Positions 9,775 to 21,050 are shown, numbered from the stretch's first letter. The stretch: 64,000 nucleotides of DNA from Amphiura filiformis (GCF_039555335.1 NC_092644.1:50853281-50917280); one strand, 5' to 3'. Notes: generated from the letters alone by a model not told the origin. Program-made: numbers and translations.

Positions 9775-10849
9775 CATGTTGGGCATCTTCAGTGTTAAAT
9801 AAGTTCACAAAAATAACTCCCCTAAAATTACAAAACACTTCTTTGCATAACTTGGCATGTATTTCGTTGATTTGAAAAATTTTAAAACCTGTGAATAAAG
9901 GAATTGTTTTTCTACCTTCCCAATGTTTTTTCTTTTAAAAATATTTTTGTTTTGGCCAAAAATAATCACACTTTCCAAAAATGATGCTTTTAGAAAAAGT
10001 TGCACTTTTCAACATCCTCATTTATGTCAAAATTAGCTTCAACGAATCATTACTTTGCACTAAACGATGGTTACATGGGTGATTAAGGGATCAGAGACAG
10101 AAAGGTAAAGGAAATCAAAACAATTAAACATTGAAATCGAGAAAGTTTTGTACATTACATGTATGGGATGTTGAAAAGTGCAATTTTTTTAAAGCATTAT
10201 TTTTGAAAAATGTGATTATTTTTTACCATTTATACATTTTTCAAATCAACAAAATGAATGTCAAGTTATGCTAAGAAATGTTTTGTAATTGATTTTACCA
10301 TTTTGACACACCGCTCAAAAGCTTCTAGAAATACCCCGTACATGTCAATAAATCATTGTTTTAAATTGCAAGATGATTGTATGGGTGACTGGGTTATCGT
10401 ATACATAAAAATGAAAGAACACAAAACACCATTAAATCAATCAAAACATTGATATCGAGAATGTTTTTGTACATTACATGTATAGGATGTGGAAAAGTGC
10501 AACTTTTTCTGAAAGCATCATTTTTGGAAAATGTGATTATTTTTGGCCAAAACAAACAGATTTTTATTAAAAAGAACTTTGGGAGGGTAGGAAAATAATT
10601 CCTTTATTCACATGTTTTTAATTTTTCAAATCAACGAAATGTATGTCAAGTTAAGCAAAGAAATGTTTTGTAATTTTAAGGGGGAGTTATTTTTGTGAAC
10701 CCTTTATGTAATGATGCTTCCCATGTTTCAGAGCAGTTAACAAAAATTTGAAAACTTGAGTTGCAATGGCATGAAATCAGAAGGACTGCTCTTAACTTAA
10801 AAATAGCTTGAATGGATTTCCTTAAAACACTGAAGATGCACAACATGTT
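9775..10849. mobile_element. Foldback element with ~200-bp inverted arms
   Basis: The left arm 9775-10020 (CATGTTGGGCATCTTCAGTG ... AAAAAGTTGCACTTTTCAAC) is inverted at 10491-10849 (GTGCAACTTTTTCTGAAAGC ... CACTGAAGATGCACAACATG). A third, partial module in the right-arm orientation lies at 10141-10300. No transposase is encoded, so it is non-autonomous. The target duplication was not resolved. Confidence 0.75.
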
Positions 10850-10944
10850 TTTTATATTATGCTTTTTCTGTCGGCTAAAACTACATTAATTTATTCAAAA
10901 GAAGTTGTATTATCTGTATGTGTGTATGTGTATACACTCTGTAG

Positions 10945-11069
10945 ATTTGGGACAGCAGGTGCGATTCAACAGCAACGTGAGTCAAATATTGTTACCGAGT
11001 CGTCAAGGCCAAACACACCTTTCACCCAAATTCACTTCAGAGTGCACAAGAAAACACACTGTTTGAAAA
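10945..11069 (+). CDS. Candidate exon, unrecognised protein
   Basis: A pyrimidine/T-rich tract ending TATACACTCTGTAG precedes a frame (one base, then FGTAGAIQQQRESNIVTESS and on to FTQIHFRVHKK). A GTGAGT donor-like site lies at 10977 inside this frame, so the real exon may be only 32 nt. The other end is unclear. It sits about 200 bp before a better exon candidate at 11273, but the phases do not join directly. No family is recognised. Confidence 0.3.
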
Positions 11070-11272
11070 GTTAACAGTATCTGAATAAATAAAAGTAAAA
11101 CATGATAATCTTCTGATACATAAACATAAATAAATGTCCCGTTCTATAGCACTCTTTTACAAAATAAGATGTAATCTGGAAATTCCCAAGACTAATTTTA
11201 AACATTAACCTTTCATATTACACCACTTCCTGGGAATTTCCAAAATGATGTAATATCCACTTTACATTCTAG

Positions 11273-11530
11273 GGGATTCAGTACATAAATAGTCCTGACT
11301 TTGTTTACTGTGATTACACGGTAAAGGGAATTCCCAACTTTCATGAAGTAGCTTTAAATTGTAAGATAAATGATCAAATTGAATTACTCAGTGCTACAGT
11401 AATATGTTCTCAAGCAGAAGCAGATGTGTCTAAAGGTTTAAAACCTATGCCTTGGAATGAATTGGATAATGTGACATGTTGTATACATACACGCAAAATA
11501 ACATTGCATAGCTTGAGACGTTTCCAAAAC
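11273..11530 (+). CDS. Candidate exon, unrecognised protein
   Basis: An acceptor (ATCCACTTTACATTCTAG) at 11271-11272 is followed by 86 open codons in phase 0: GIQYINSPDFVYCDYTVKGI, then PNFHEVALNCKINDQIELLS, then ATVICSQAEADVSKGLKPMP. Composition is protein-like rather than random. The other two frames stop within a few codons. Possible donors are GTAAGA at 11361 and GTAATA at 11399; the right end is therefore uncertain. Immediately downstream is a LINE fragment and a SINE. Same strand as the candidate exons at 19.0-20.4 kb. Confidence 0.4.
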
Positions 11531-11640
11531 TAAGGAAATGATAATTGATTTTAGGACGTCAAGTACAACTCCAAACCCTAGTGGTGAAGGGTAGTAATGT
11601 GGAGCATGTGTCCTCATATAAATATCTTGGCACTATGATT
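11526..11640 (+). pseudogene. LINE reverse transcriptase fragment (CR1/L2/Rex-like)
   Basis: Reads KTKEMIIDFRTSSTTPNP and VEHVSSYKYLGTMI in one frame, matching the segment after the YADD box in CR1/L2/Rex-type RTs (TKEM-DFR ... S-YKYLG). Only about 38 codons remain. A SINE follows directly. Confidence 0.7.
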
Positions 11641-11645
11641 GAGGG

Positions 11646-12040
11646 AGGGCGAGTTAGCGCAGCGGTAGTTCCTCGCTTTGCACCACTGAGGTCCCGGGTT
11701 CAAGCCCGGCGCGCCCAAGGACTCATGTGCACTTGGTTTATCCCGATCCATGTTTGCTCTCGCAGGTTTTCTCCGGGATCTCCGGTTTCCTCCTGCTTTC
11801 AAAATCGGTGATTAGTTGTTTCGTTATCAAAAAACTTCCTTCACCCAATGGAATTTGGGAAGCTGCAGAAAATGGGTGGATGTTGCAATCTAAGTGCGGA
11901 TAGGTTTGCGCCAGGTTCGGCTGCAACTAGCCTAGTTGATGCGATCTGATTGTGATGATTCACCACGCAGCGAAATTACAGCGCTTTGAAACAATAAAAA
12001 AAAAGCGCTATATAAATTCTGAAATTTATTTATTTATTTT
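11646..12040 (+). mobile_element. tRNA-derived SINE
   Basis: A tRNA-like head at 11646-11718 has an A box (TTAGCGCAGCGG, 11654-11665) and a B box (GGGTTCAAGCC, 11697-11707) for RNA polymerase III. The body contains TTTTCTCCGGGATCTCCGG, and the tail AAGCGCTATATAAATTCTGA with (ATTT)n at about 12023-12040 resembles a LINE-borrowed 3' end. The two ORFs over this stretch are spurious. Confidence 0.85.
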
Positions 12041-12077
12041 GATGACAAACTCAATTGGCATACACATGAAGATTACT

Positions 12078-12629
12078 CAGGCGTGTAGCAAGTGGGGGAC
12101 AGGATGGGCCGAAGTCCATGGGCCCCGAGGGTTCAGGGACCCGAGCACAAAAGCGAAAAATTAAATAAGGGCTGATAATGGAGAGCAGGGCCGGATTTTT
12201 ATAGCATTGGGCCAGATGGGCCCGGGTCCAGGGCAATTTTGCCCCCCCCCCAAAAAAAAAAATTGGGGGCCCCCAAAATTGCCCTATGCATCTTTCTTGT
12301 AACCCCAATAACAGCATCTTTTTTGGTCAAAATAGGGCAAAATTGTAAATTTTCAGCGCTTCAAGCGCTCATTCAAATTCAGAAATTTATGTTGATCTGG
12401 GGCCAAGATAGTCTGAAATTGAATTCAACAAAATATGTTAGTCCCCTTAGTTAAACCAAAACTTGGCCACTGACTTTAGTGCATATACCTTCCTCGGCAT
12501 GTGAGTTCGGGGCCTCCAAATTTTGGCCTGGTCCAGGGCCCCAATAAGGTAGGCTAAATCCCGCCCTGGTTAAAAGGGCCCGTGACTGCTCCTTTTCCAT
12601 AGGCCCCTGATGCTCTTGCTACGCCCCTG
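12078..12629. mobile_element. hAT-type non-autonomous element with perfect 8-bp TSD
   Basis: The ends are CAGGCGTGTAGCAAG and CTTGCTACGCCCCTG (inverted, one or two differences), flanked by identical AGATTACT at 12070-12077 and 12630-12637. CAG-type termini with an 8-bp duplication are the hAT hallmark. A second element (12186-12568) is nested inside. Confidence 0.9.
12186..12568. mobile_element. CAGGGCCGGATTT hAT-like MITE, nested
   Basis: Termini CAGGGCCGGATTT and AAATCCCGCCCTG are inverted. The internal text (GGGCCC-rich, CCTTCCTCGGCATGTG) matches, in the opposite orientation, the element at 60591-60916. The 8-bp flanks here (ATGGAGAG and GTTAAAAG) do not match, so the duplication has decayed or the end call is off. 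Confidence 0.75.
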
Positions 12630-13104
12630 AGATTACTTGATCAAAGACTGAACTCTAGAATCACATTGGCACCTCATTCGCTAGTCAAACTGCGTAGCAA
12701 CGTGTGACCTACAATCCTGGACAAAATGTGTTCGAACACCCAATTCCCTGTTCTTCTTAGTACAGTGCGACGCTGTACGAGTCACTGGAAACTAAGGATT
12801 ATAGTAGTGTTATCTCAATGTTCATCTTCAGCATACGTACCCTTCCCCTTGCCCCACCAAACAATGTTGGGAGAAGATATGGTGAAGATGAGCATATTGG
12901 GCATGCAAACATTATACAGGGGTAGAGAGGGCGACCATTTCCAATAAGCCCTTAAAAGTGTTCGAATAATTATTTTTAAGATTGTAGTTTTTTTATGTGT
13001 TAATCAGACAAAGCAGAAGGACATCGACACCGCTGAAGTAATTTGCTGAATAGTATAATAAAGTATTACTTGACTTGTCTGGACTTGACTTGGCTAATCA
13101 TCAG

Positions 13105-13260
13105 CATGCGAAATCGGGCCAGTCAGCAGGCCATTGGCCTGTAACTTTTTGGCCTGGCCGGGAACTTTTCTGACTGGCATCTAGTTGCCGGCCCGGCTGG
13201 CCGGTAACTTTTTAAGGTCAAGCCCGGCTGGCCTGTAACTTTTTGAGGCATAGTTCGAAC
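13105..13260. repeat. Short GC-rich repeat, GGCCTGTAACTTTTT units
   Basis: Four imperfect copies of GGCC(T/G)GTAACTTTTT embedded in GGCCCGGCTGG text, with mixed spacing. It is flanked by AT-rich DNA with no match elsewhere in the window. Confidence 0.6.
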
Positions 13261-13480
13261 ACTGCTAATCATTAACAAAATCTTAAGAAAGGTTATATTA
13301 TAGTTCACATTATTTGCCAAATATAGTTTCCATATGTTTTAAGAACATGCTTCTCATTCTAATAAGGTAGCGATTTGACTTGAATTTATAGCCACATTGT
13401 CAGCTTTACAATGAGTTCTGCTAACACTGGTAATATGAAATGACCACTCACTGAAACAAATCCATGTAAATGTGCTGGTC

Positions 13481-13680
13481 TTAAAAGCCTTTCATTTCTA
13501 AATAGATAAAGTGAATGTATTTGTTCATCATATTTATGCAGCTTGTATCATTCATTTTTATACGCATATCTGTGGATGTTGACGATTGAGAAAGTTTCCC
13601 TCTGCTAACATGACTGACTGTGTCGCTCATGGATGTTGTCACTTGTTCCCTTGTAGCATCAACGAGGGCATCAAATGATT
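13481..13680 (-). CDS. Candidate (possibly terminal) exon of a minus-strand gene
   Basis: On the minus strand a strong pyrimidine tract (TTCTCTTTCTGTGACTC ... ATCCATAG) precedes two bases and then 65 codons: SFDALVDATREQVTTSMSDT, VSHVSRGKLSQSSTSTDMRI, then a stop at 13481. Joined to the exon at 17367-17493 (which leaves one base) the junction codon is GAA and the frame is uninterrupted (VVHFT-E-SFDALV). The last 30 residues could be intron read-through. I do not recognise the protein. Confidence 0.5.
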
Positions 13681-13689
13681 CTATGGATA

Positions 13690-14578
13690 AAAAGAGTCAC
13701 AGAAAGAGAAGATAGTAAGAAATACATACATTTGTACAATTGACTGTGGATACTCATGAATGTGTTATTAGCATTTTGGAACAGTTATAATTAATGTAAC
13801 TTTATTTCCTGATCTGCTTGTACTGCATGTTAGCCACACTCCAGCAATAGTGGAATTCCTTTCTTTTGTTTGAATAAACATAGTTCAAAAGCATTTGGAA
13901 CCGGGTTGCTTTTGTATTACATTCACCTAGTTTTTCGAAAATGGCACATGGACACTTAAAATGACCTGCATTTTAATATTTGGGTTGCGTATCTGGGTAC
14001 TATTGTTTACAGAATTGCTAATATAACTGGAATAAGAATAATACAATAATTTCAAGGCTTTATTGGACAAAGCAACTTCAAATAGTGCAATAGGGGTGAC
14101 CGAGCAGTGTTTGCCCTTTTTCTGACTAGTCTAGGGATGTCAATTTTAAGGTTAGAAGGGACCTGACTGAGCCATATGAAAGCCATGTGTCTTGGCTACA
14201 TACAAACCTAATCTCAGGACTGCAAGCCTTACAATAGTAAAGGAGACAATCAAATTTGTGAAGCGGGGCAGGGTCACCCATATGCATATGGTGGGCTCAG
14301 TGGGGCCATAAAAAGTTAAAAATACTGCATATAACAATAACTATAAAACAAACGTTTAGTAAAGGGTAAATTGGGCAGTCATTTACTTCGGGAATCCATA
14401 TTAAATAAATTGGAAGAGAATAATGTACGCTAAGTCCAAAATGAGCTAAAACTTTATTTACAGCTTCGGGGATTATGGTTTAGGACATGAAATAGTGCAA
14501 TGAGATTTCAGTTTACATGCACTACAATCGTGCAAATCATGTTACAGTTGTCATATTTGGCAGATGAATAGTATTTAT
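13690..14578. other. AT-rich, no recognised feature
   Basis: Probably intron between the minus-strand exon candidates. No repeat match within the window. Confidence 0.4.
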
Positions 14579-16235
14579 GGCCACGCTGCTTTTGAACTCG
14601 CCACCCAAAAATGGTGGTTTTGTTACGCTTTTCCAAATTGAGACTCCTTCAAATTGTTATATCTCTGCTTAAACAGGTATTGAAGTGTGTTTGGTGTCAT
14701 GTTGTAGCTAAATGTGTGCCCTAACAGACCTCCAAAGGAGAATTGTTTATCAGCTAAGATAGTGGAGTTAGAGTTGTTTGAGTTCAGAATGACCGAGGTG
14801 GGGGATGAGGCGGTGGCGGATGAGGCGGTGGCGGTATTTGCAAAGTCTATGGGAAATAAAGATTTTTGTGTGTGCGTTGAATCAACTGATCATATCTTTG
14901 CATCCATATGGGCTACAGACATGGTTAAGAGCTCTTTTGAAAAATTATTTATTCTGCTAATTGTTTTAATCATTTTGAACTCTTTATGATTGGTTTAGTC
15001 TATGAAATGCAAACTTTTATGTGCAAAACTACCTGTTTTCATACTAAACACTGTAGTAAGCAATGCGGATGTCTTCAAAATCTAAAAGTTGCCCTAAATT
15101 TTTAATTACTTATCCTATCATAGTCATAGTTTACATTTTCTGAGAGGAAATTTGATGAGGGATCTAATTATGGACTTAGTTTTTTTGTGTGGGTTAGGGG
15201 TAAAATGTTTCAGTTCAAAATATGTTGAATTGTAAAAAAATTTGAACATATTTTGGGACACCCTGTATTCCAAGATTACCAAACAGCTGTGATTTTTTTT
15301 CTTCCAAAGTCAGTAGGCTCCCCCTAACCATAACTGCAAGTTAGTAATAAGCAATACATTAAGTGACCCATTTTTTATTTGGATTTTTTTTAATTCCACC
15401 CTGTATAACTTCAAGGTCACCCTGTACAATGAGTTGAAATGTGTATATTTAAATTGCTTTTGCCTCCAGCTTTCCAAAAATGTATACTTTTGCTAGTTTA
15501 GGGTTGATAGTTATGGAGATATTCTAATTTGAATTCTAATTTCAAAATGCATTCAAATTCAATTCATTTTTAAATCATTAATAAACTATAACATGAATAC
15601 AAATTATCAATTTTCATATTAAAAATACAAAACATCTTGAATTTTTTTTTTTTTAGGTCAACCATGAATGATCCTACCATTTAGGTCTAGGTCCAGGGAC
15701 ACTACAAAACCGAAAAAATAAAAAACTTAAATTTTTTTGAAATTGAGTATAGTCCCACCCCCAATTTTGAAAAATGTTCACCCAAAACGGGGTGGGACTA
15801 TACTGGCCAGTCACGGGTATAATTAAAATTTTACAGTAACTTTTAGATTTTGAAGACACCCTACAGTGTTTGATATGAAAACGGGTAGTTTTGTATGGAA
15901 AAGTTTGTATTTTCTAGACTAAACCAATAAGTAGAATTGTTTAGCTGTAAGTTCATGAGTCTTTTAGATACTAAATAGAGTAAAAATCCAATTTACAGTC
16001 TTTACAGAAGCAGATCCACATCCCCCACCTCCGCCACTCTGCCCATTCTGAATTCTATGAAGCAGTGTCAGTATTAAAAAGGCTAACAGAATTCTTTTTA
16101 CTGGGTTGAAAGTGCATTTTATTTAGCAATAAAATGAGACCACAAGCGTGACAATAACTTCTTGCTTGGCAGAGATATCATCATTTAATTTGACATTGCC
16201 ACCTTTTTTGAGTGGCGAGTTCAAGACGCACGACC
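14579..16235. mobile_element. Long-TIR DNA transposon, copy A
   Basis: The left end GGCCACGCTGCTTTTGAACT CGCCACCC and right end (GAGTGGCGAGTTCAAGACGC) are inverted. The arms are long: 14985-15100 is inverted at 15835-15935 and the GGCGGAGGTGGGGGATG block near 14795 reappears inverted near 16030. A second copy lies at 47445-48497. Copy A has an extra internal segment (15555-15720, with TAGGTCTAGGTCCAGGGACA) shared with a MITE at 54467-54720. No transposase frame is seen. The flanks around the TIRs contain TAT/ATA but the TSD is unresolved. Confidence 0.75.
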
Positions 16236-16659
16236 ACACATCAACACGGTGATTTTGCTGTTCACTCATGGAGATCGAACGACGAACGGCCATCGCAGCG
16301 TGTACCCACAAGATGTCAGCATTCAACACCACACTGATTATCTCTATTTTATATGCAAAATCTCAACATGAACTGTGAAAAGGTCTAGTGTAGGTTCATA
16401 TGGCAAAGCCCCAAGAAGTTAGAGAATTAACTGAAATTGCAGGGCAAAAATGCAACCTGGAATTATAGAAATGGATACAAATAAACCTGATTGGTGGGGT
16501 CCAGGGAGGCATTTATATTTAATACAAAGACCTTCAGCAAAAAATATTCCAAATATGAAAATATAGGGATTATAGGGCTTTTTGAAACTTTCTAGGGAAA
16601 TATAGGAAAATCTTAAAAATATAGGAAATATAGGACCGCTTGCAGCCCTGCTCATAGAG

Positions 16660-17343
16660 CTAAACTGCTCAAATAAAGAAAGTCCATGAGTCATACAACC
16701 CATCCTACACCAAAAACCTGATCTTGTTATGACAATTTGATTGATACGGTCGTATGCAGAATCTTGTTAGCTCCAATTTGATACCCAATTTGCTACCAAA
16801 CACTCAAAAGTGACAAAGGTTGATACCAGTTTATGGCATTTGGTGCATTTTCAAAAGTTGCAAATCAAAACGAAGCATCGCTGGTCGAAATGGCTTAGCG
16901 TGGCAATATGGTCAACCTTGCTTGCCCACGATGGGCCCCTGTCGACTATCCCAAATGCGCGCTTTATTCAATTGTCAATTTAAAACGCATGGATTGCTAC
17001 AGTGATTTACTGATGAATACTAGAGCACGATGCGATCGATATGACCTAGCGGTTGTTTCGGGCTATGTCAATATGTCAATGGTCGTGTTCTGCCATTCAC
17101 CTCTACAGGTTCAAGCGTGGTCTGTTTTAATTTGCAACTTTTGAAAATGCACCAAATTTCATATACTGCTATCAATCTCTATGAATTTAGAGATTTCGGT
17201 AGCAAATTTGGTACCAAATTGCAGCTAACAAGATTCTGCACACGACCTTATCAATCAAATTGTCATAACAAGATTAGGGTTTGGTGTAGGACGGGTTACA
17301 TGACTGCGGAGTGCGGACTTTCTTTATTTGAGGTGTTTAGATG
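16660..17343. mobile_element. Foldback element with ~200-bp arms
   Basis: The left arm 16660-16870 (CTCAAATAAAGAAAGTCC ... CTTGTTATGACAATTTGATT ... TTTTCAAAAGTTGCAAAT) is inverted at 17118-17343. The loop is about 250 bp. It lies immediately beside the minus-strand exon candidate at 17367. Confidence 0.8.
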
Positions 17344-17366
17344 AACACCTTACCTGAGCCAAACAC

Positions 17367-17493
17367 CTGTAAAATGTACAACATTGTCTGATTGCAGCTC
17401 TTGTGGGGTTCGGCAGAGAGAACAGAAAAGTATTTTTGCAACTGTTACAGCACTCTTGTTGTAATCTCCTTTCACATATTCAGCAAGCAAAAT
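17367..17493 (-). CDS. Candidate internal exon of a minus-strand gene
   Basis: The minus strand shows a strong acceptor (TTTTTTTTCTTTTCCAG) then a single open frame in phase 0: ILLAEYVKGDYNKSAVTVAK, ILFCSLCRTPQELQSDNVVH, FT plus one base. Two donors are possible: CAG/GTGTTT after 17367, which keeps frame with the exon at 13680, or CTCAG/GTAAGG after 17354, which is the better consensus but would put the next exon out of frame. The other two frames stop early. The protein looks helical and real but I cannot name it. A possible upstream exon ends ATG/GTAAGT at 19466, in the same phase. Confidence 0.55.
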
Positions 17494-17787
17494 CTGGAAA
17501 AGAAAAAAAAATAGGTTGAAGAAGAACTTCTCATATATTTATGTTACCATCCACAGTTTGTAGTCTTCCATTCATTTTTTTTTTGCCTTTAACTATATTC
17601 ATACATGTTTGATTTTATCTCTGAGCAGCAGCGGACTGTTTGATTTGCCTAGCTATAGGATAGGAGTTTCTCTCTGTAAACCTGTTGACTCCATATTAGA
17701 ATTTTTGGCGGCCTCCACACATATGTGGAGCTTGTGTTATCATCCAAATGGTTGTTTGTTTTGGCTTGTCCGGGCGGAAGCAAAACC

Positions 17788-18125
17788 ATTAATCTACTCT
17801 GCAGCTTAAACTTCAAACTTGGTATGGTGATAGGACATAGTGGTCTAATCTGCTGTATTATAGTTCTATGTCATGTTTTATTTGCATATTTATGAATATT
17901 AATAAGCTAATTTGCATATTTTGCCTACATTTTCATAAATCTACTCAGCAGCTTTTATTGCATATTTTACCCACATTTTCATTAATAATCCACTCTGCAG
18001 ATTTAACACAACATCGCAACAACCAATCAACTTCATTCTTGGTATATTGCGATAGTATACATGCATGGTGGCCCGATGTGCTGTATAGTTTTGCATCATA
18101 TACTATTGGCATATTTATGAATATA
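17788..18125. repeat. Direct duplication, ~200-bp unit
   Basis: CTACTCTGCAGCTTAAACTT ... GCATATTTATGAATATTAA (17788-17905) is repeated, diverged, at 17990-18125; a third shorter partial unit starts at 17940. Confidence 0.65.
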
Positions 18126-18213
18126 AACCCTAATGCTAAATATGGTTTTTGGCTATCAGAAATTAAAGGAGAAGAGGAATGAAAAAAGGAGAAGATGAAC
18201 AAATTTTTCACTT

Positions 18214-18292
18214 GGCATCCTGGGATTCGAACCTTAGACACCCACTTGTAGCTACGGTGGTGTCACTGGCCCATCAGCCATCGATTCCCTGG
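18214..18292 (-). pseudogene. tRNA-like sequence (SINE head or tRNA pseudogene)
   Basis: The minus strand carries an A-box-like TGGCTGATGGGCC and a B box GGTTCGAATCCCAGG. The cloverleaf is incomplete. Likely the head of a SINE. Confidence 0.55.
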
Positions 18293-18424
18293 GTATGACA
18301 ATGCATACATGTGCAGTGGTTTTCTTTGTAAGATTTGATAGAGTTAAGCATGCCCCAATGTAGGAAAATGTAGGCCTACTAACCCTAACGCTAATCATGT
18401 GTTTTGGCTATCGGAAAGGAATAT

Positions 18425-18500
18425 GCCTATTTTGTATTAAAAGTATGTACTTTTGCACACTTATGCAAAACCACATACTTTTGGAAAAGTAATTGTACAT
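18425..18500. repeat. AAGTATGTACTTTTGCA dispersed motif cluster
   Basis: Same inverted AAAAGTATGT / ACATACTTTT motif set as at 4137-4310, here as a short isolated block. Confidence 0.6.
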
Positions 18501-18966
18501 ACATGTATACCGTATACATAATAAAAACCCCTTTAAAAGGGAGTGCTCAGGCATGATTGGAACACATGGTTGTGCAATGTAGGTCGTTGGTGTTGAATAA
18601 TGTCGCGTTTCTTATAATTAGGGCTAATGATATTGTTTTATATGTAGGCCTACATAAGATTAAGATATCAGATTGTGAAGATCCTTAAGCATTTTGATTA
18701 AAAGGGTAAATACGTTCCACTAGGTGATTAGCTCTTCAATATTTAGAGACTGCATATCTACTAATGTAGAGTCTGTTGGGATATGTATATATAGGATATG
18801 ATGTGTGATAGATAATGATAAGGTTTCTTATGATTTGGATGATTCATAAATAGTTTTAGGAAATACAGTAAAATTTTAACGTTCCAGAAGGCTGATTATA
18901 GCATTGTCCAAAATGATAAGAATATCCCTTAGTCTGTTTTTGGTATTTTTGTTTTGTTTTTGGTAG

Positions 18967-19135
18967 GGAAGTGCAAAATTATGATGAAGCTGGAGGGGAT
19001 CATGAAATAACCAAAAACTTGTATAATTTAATACAAACTCAATTAAAATTGTATGAAAACAACAAGGCTTTAATTAAAGATGATTTCCTTCAAATTTTAA
19101 ATTTGTTTTATACTCAAAATGCTGAAATAATGCTA
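18967..19135 (+). CDS. Candidate exon, unrecognised helical protein
   Basis: A long T-rich tract ending TTTTTGGTAG precedes one base and 56 codons: EVQNYDEAGGDHEITKNLYN, LIQTQLKLYENNKALIKDDF, LQILNLFYTQNAEIML. It ends in phase 0 at a GTAATA donor. Composition (Asp/Glu/Lys with regular Leu/Ile) suggests an alpha-helical protein. The next candidates at 20105 and 20293 begin in phase 0, so the three can be joined without a stop. I do not recognise the family. Confidence 0.45.
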
Positions 19136-20104
19136 GTAATAATTATCGGAAGGGTTTCTGTCCATTTTGAGCTGAAATAACAAGGTAAAATGAAAGAAAC
19201 CCTGCTGGTTAGTTATTTTGGCCATTTAACACGCAGTTCTATAGGAGGAAATGTCACAATTCTTTGAATTATATAAATGACATTATGTCAAACTTTGTTC
19301 TGTTGACCTACAAACACAACCAATTTGGCTGATTCCATTTAGGTGCAAGTTGTGACATGTGTAAACATTACAAATATGCCAAAAAAAGTCAGGTTTGAAA
19401 AATATTAACCAATTTCATATTACATACATAAGATGGTACATTGTGGCTTTAACATCAGAACTTACCATAGTCTTTAGAATAAATCAAAAAGCAATGTGTT
19501 ATTTTAGAAAATATTGAATTACAATACAGTTAGCTTAGAATATGTATGAATATAATATCTAGAAGAATAAACAGGGAAACAACATTTTGATGATATTCAT
19601 TATGCACTGGACTTCAACTTGAAAGAGGGTTAAAGCAGGGATATGAGGTAAAAGTTAAAGGTTTAAAACTGGATCTATTAAAATGCTGAAAACCTCATTA
19701 GTGCCACTTACTTTCAACTAGAGAGTAAAAGTAAAAGTTGAAGGTAATAATGAAACTAAACCTATTCAGGTAATGCATCAAAATACTGTGTGCAATGTAA
19801 TGGAGAAGGTAAACATTTGGCCTTAAAATTCAATGTTGTTAATAATGTTGTTAAATGCTGGACTGATTATATCAAATCCATACCCTGGTCAGAACAAGCC
19901 TTCTTACCTCTCAATGCAAATTTAAGTAAGAAGTTCATGGGTATTTGGTATTGTACATTGTATTGGCCATGTACACTGACCTACATGTAGCTGGCAAACA
20001 AAATCTGATAAGTTCATGAGCAGTACAAAATGTATGTAATTTACTAACTTGAACTTCCAGACCACTATCAATCTGTCAACACCTATGATTAATATCATCC
20101 CCAG

Positions 20105-20194
20105 GTTAAAAAACCCCCTCCACTATGGGCTACAGAACACAGTTTTATAAATAATTTCATGGGAAATGAGGCTAATATTCTATGTCCACCTCAA
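20105..20194 (+). CDS. Candidate exon (30 codons)
   Basis: Acceptor ATCATCCCCAG then exactly 30 codons VKKPPPLWATEHSFINNFMG NEANILCPPQ and a GTTAGA donor, phase 0 to 0. It joins in frame to the exon candidates on both sides. The pyrimidine tract is weak; a TACTAAC branch-like motif lies upstream at about 20041. Confidence 0.4.
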
Positions 20195-20292
20195 GTTAGA
20201 TATCTCACTGCTGCATATATATTATGAACTATGTCATAGGGAGTGAGGTTAATTTAGTAGCTAGCATTTATAGTCTGCATTTCCATTACCAG

Positions 20293-20409
20293 GCATTATC
20301 CTATCAAATATTATACTATAAAATATTTCTAGTGAAGACAAAGCAAAAGCATTTGCAGAAGAAGCCTGACTTGGAGCTACTTAGGTTCAAAGGTCAAGGT
20401 CTAAACTGA
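20293..20409 (+). CDS. Candidate 3' exon
   Basis: Acceptor CTGCATTTCCATTACCAG then 38 codons ALSYQILYYKIFLVKTKQKH LQKKPDLELLRFKGQGLN and TGA at 20407-20409, in phase 0 after the 20105-20194 exon. A GTTCAA or GTCAAG donor within the last codons would make it internal. Lysine-rich, no family recognised. Confidence 0.35.
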   Translation, partial: ALSYQILYYKIFLVKTKQKHLQKKPDLELLRFKGQGLN

Positions 20410-21050
20410 ATGTATACATTCACTCAGGTGTACCTGAGCAAAAAATATGAAATAAATACAGGCTAGTAGTGAGTACATTGTACATCAAACTGTACATGGT
20501 TTTGTATGCAGATATAAGGCAGTTTTGAATACTTTGCACAGTATGCATTTTTGAATAGATTGCATGTGGTGTGGCTATATAGAAAAAACGACTACAGGTG
20601 CACTTAGCATTACTGATATGCTTCGCCCCGGGCTTCGCCGTGACCTGAAGTGAGTTACTTGTGAACTGTGGAATCTTCAAATTGGCACATAGTTACGCAT
20701 TCGATGCTAGAGTCCATTGCCATCGTGTTTTTGGTTGATGCATTGATTTGTACCGTAATTAATTCATAAAACAGCATTCAAGCTTTGACTATACGTTTGG
20801 CAGCCAGAATGGTGGAAACTTAATAAGTGAAAGATATCCTAATTAAAAAGGAACATTTTCTAGGGTGAAATTTTGTGTAGAAACTGTAAACATTTTTTAT
20901 CAACTTGAAAATTTTCCCCATAACACTGTACAGGCATATTTCTGCCTGAAGTCCCAAAATTTGAGCGAAAATTGGTGCAAAAAAAAAAGTCCTTCAAAAT
21001 GGGGATACTCAGCCCTGGCTAAACAAAAAAAACTAGCATGTATTTTTGCA
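20410..21050. other. Intergenic or intronic, no recognised feature
   Basis: AT-rich with short poly-A runs; no exon, RNA or repeat found. Confidence 0.4.

Noticed and set aside
11178..11335. Three kappa-B-like sites (GGAAATTCCC, GGGAATTTCC, GGGAATTCCC)
   Set aside because: The third lies inside a likely coding exon (codons for K-G-I-P) and the first two form part of a loose inverted repeat, so an NF-kB enhancer is not supported without conservation or binding data.
16123..16332. 69-codon minus-strand ORF MVLNADILWVHAAMAVRRS...
   Set aside because: Half of it lies in the TIR of the long-TIR transposon; a first-exon reading (MAVRRSISMSEQQNH) is possible but unsupported.
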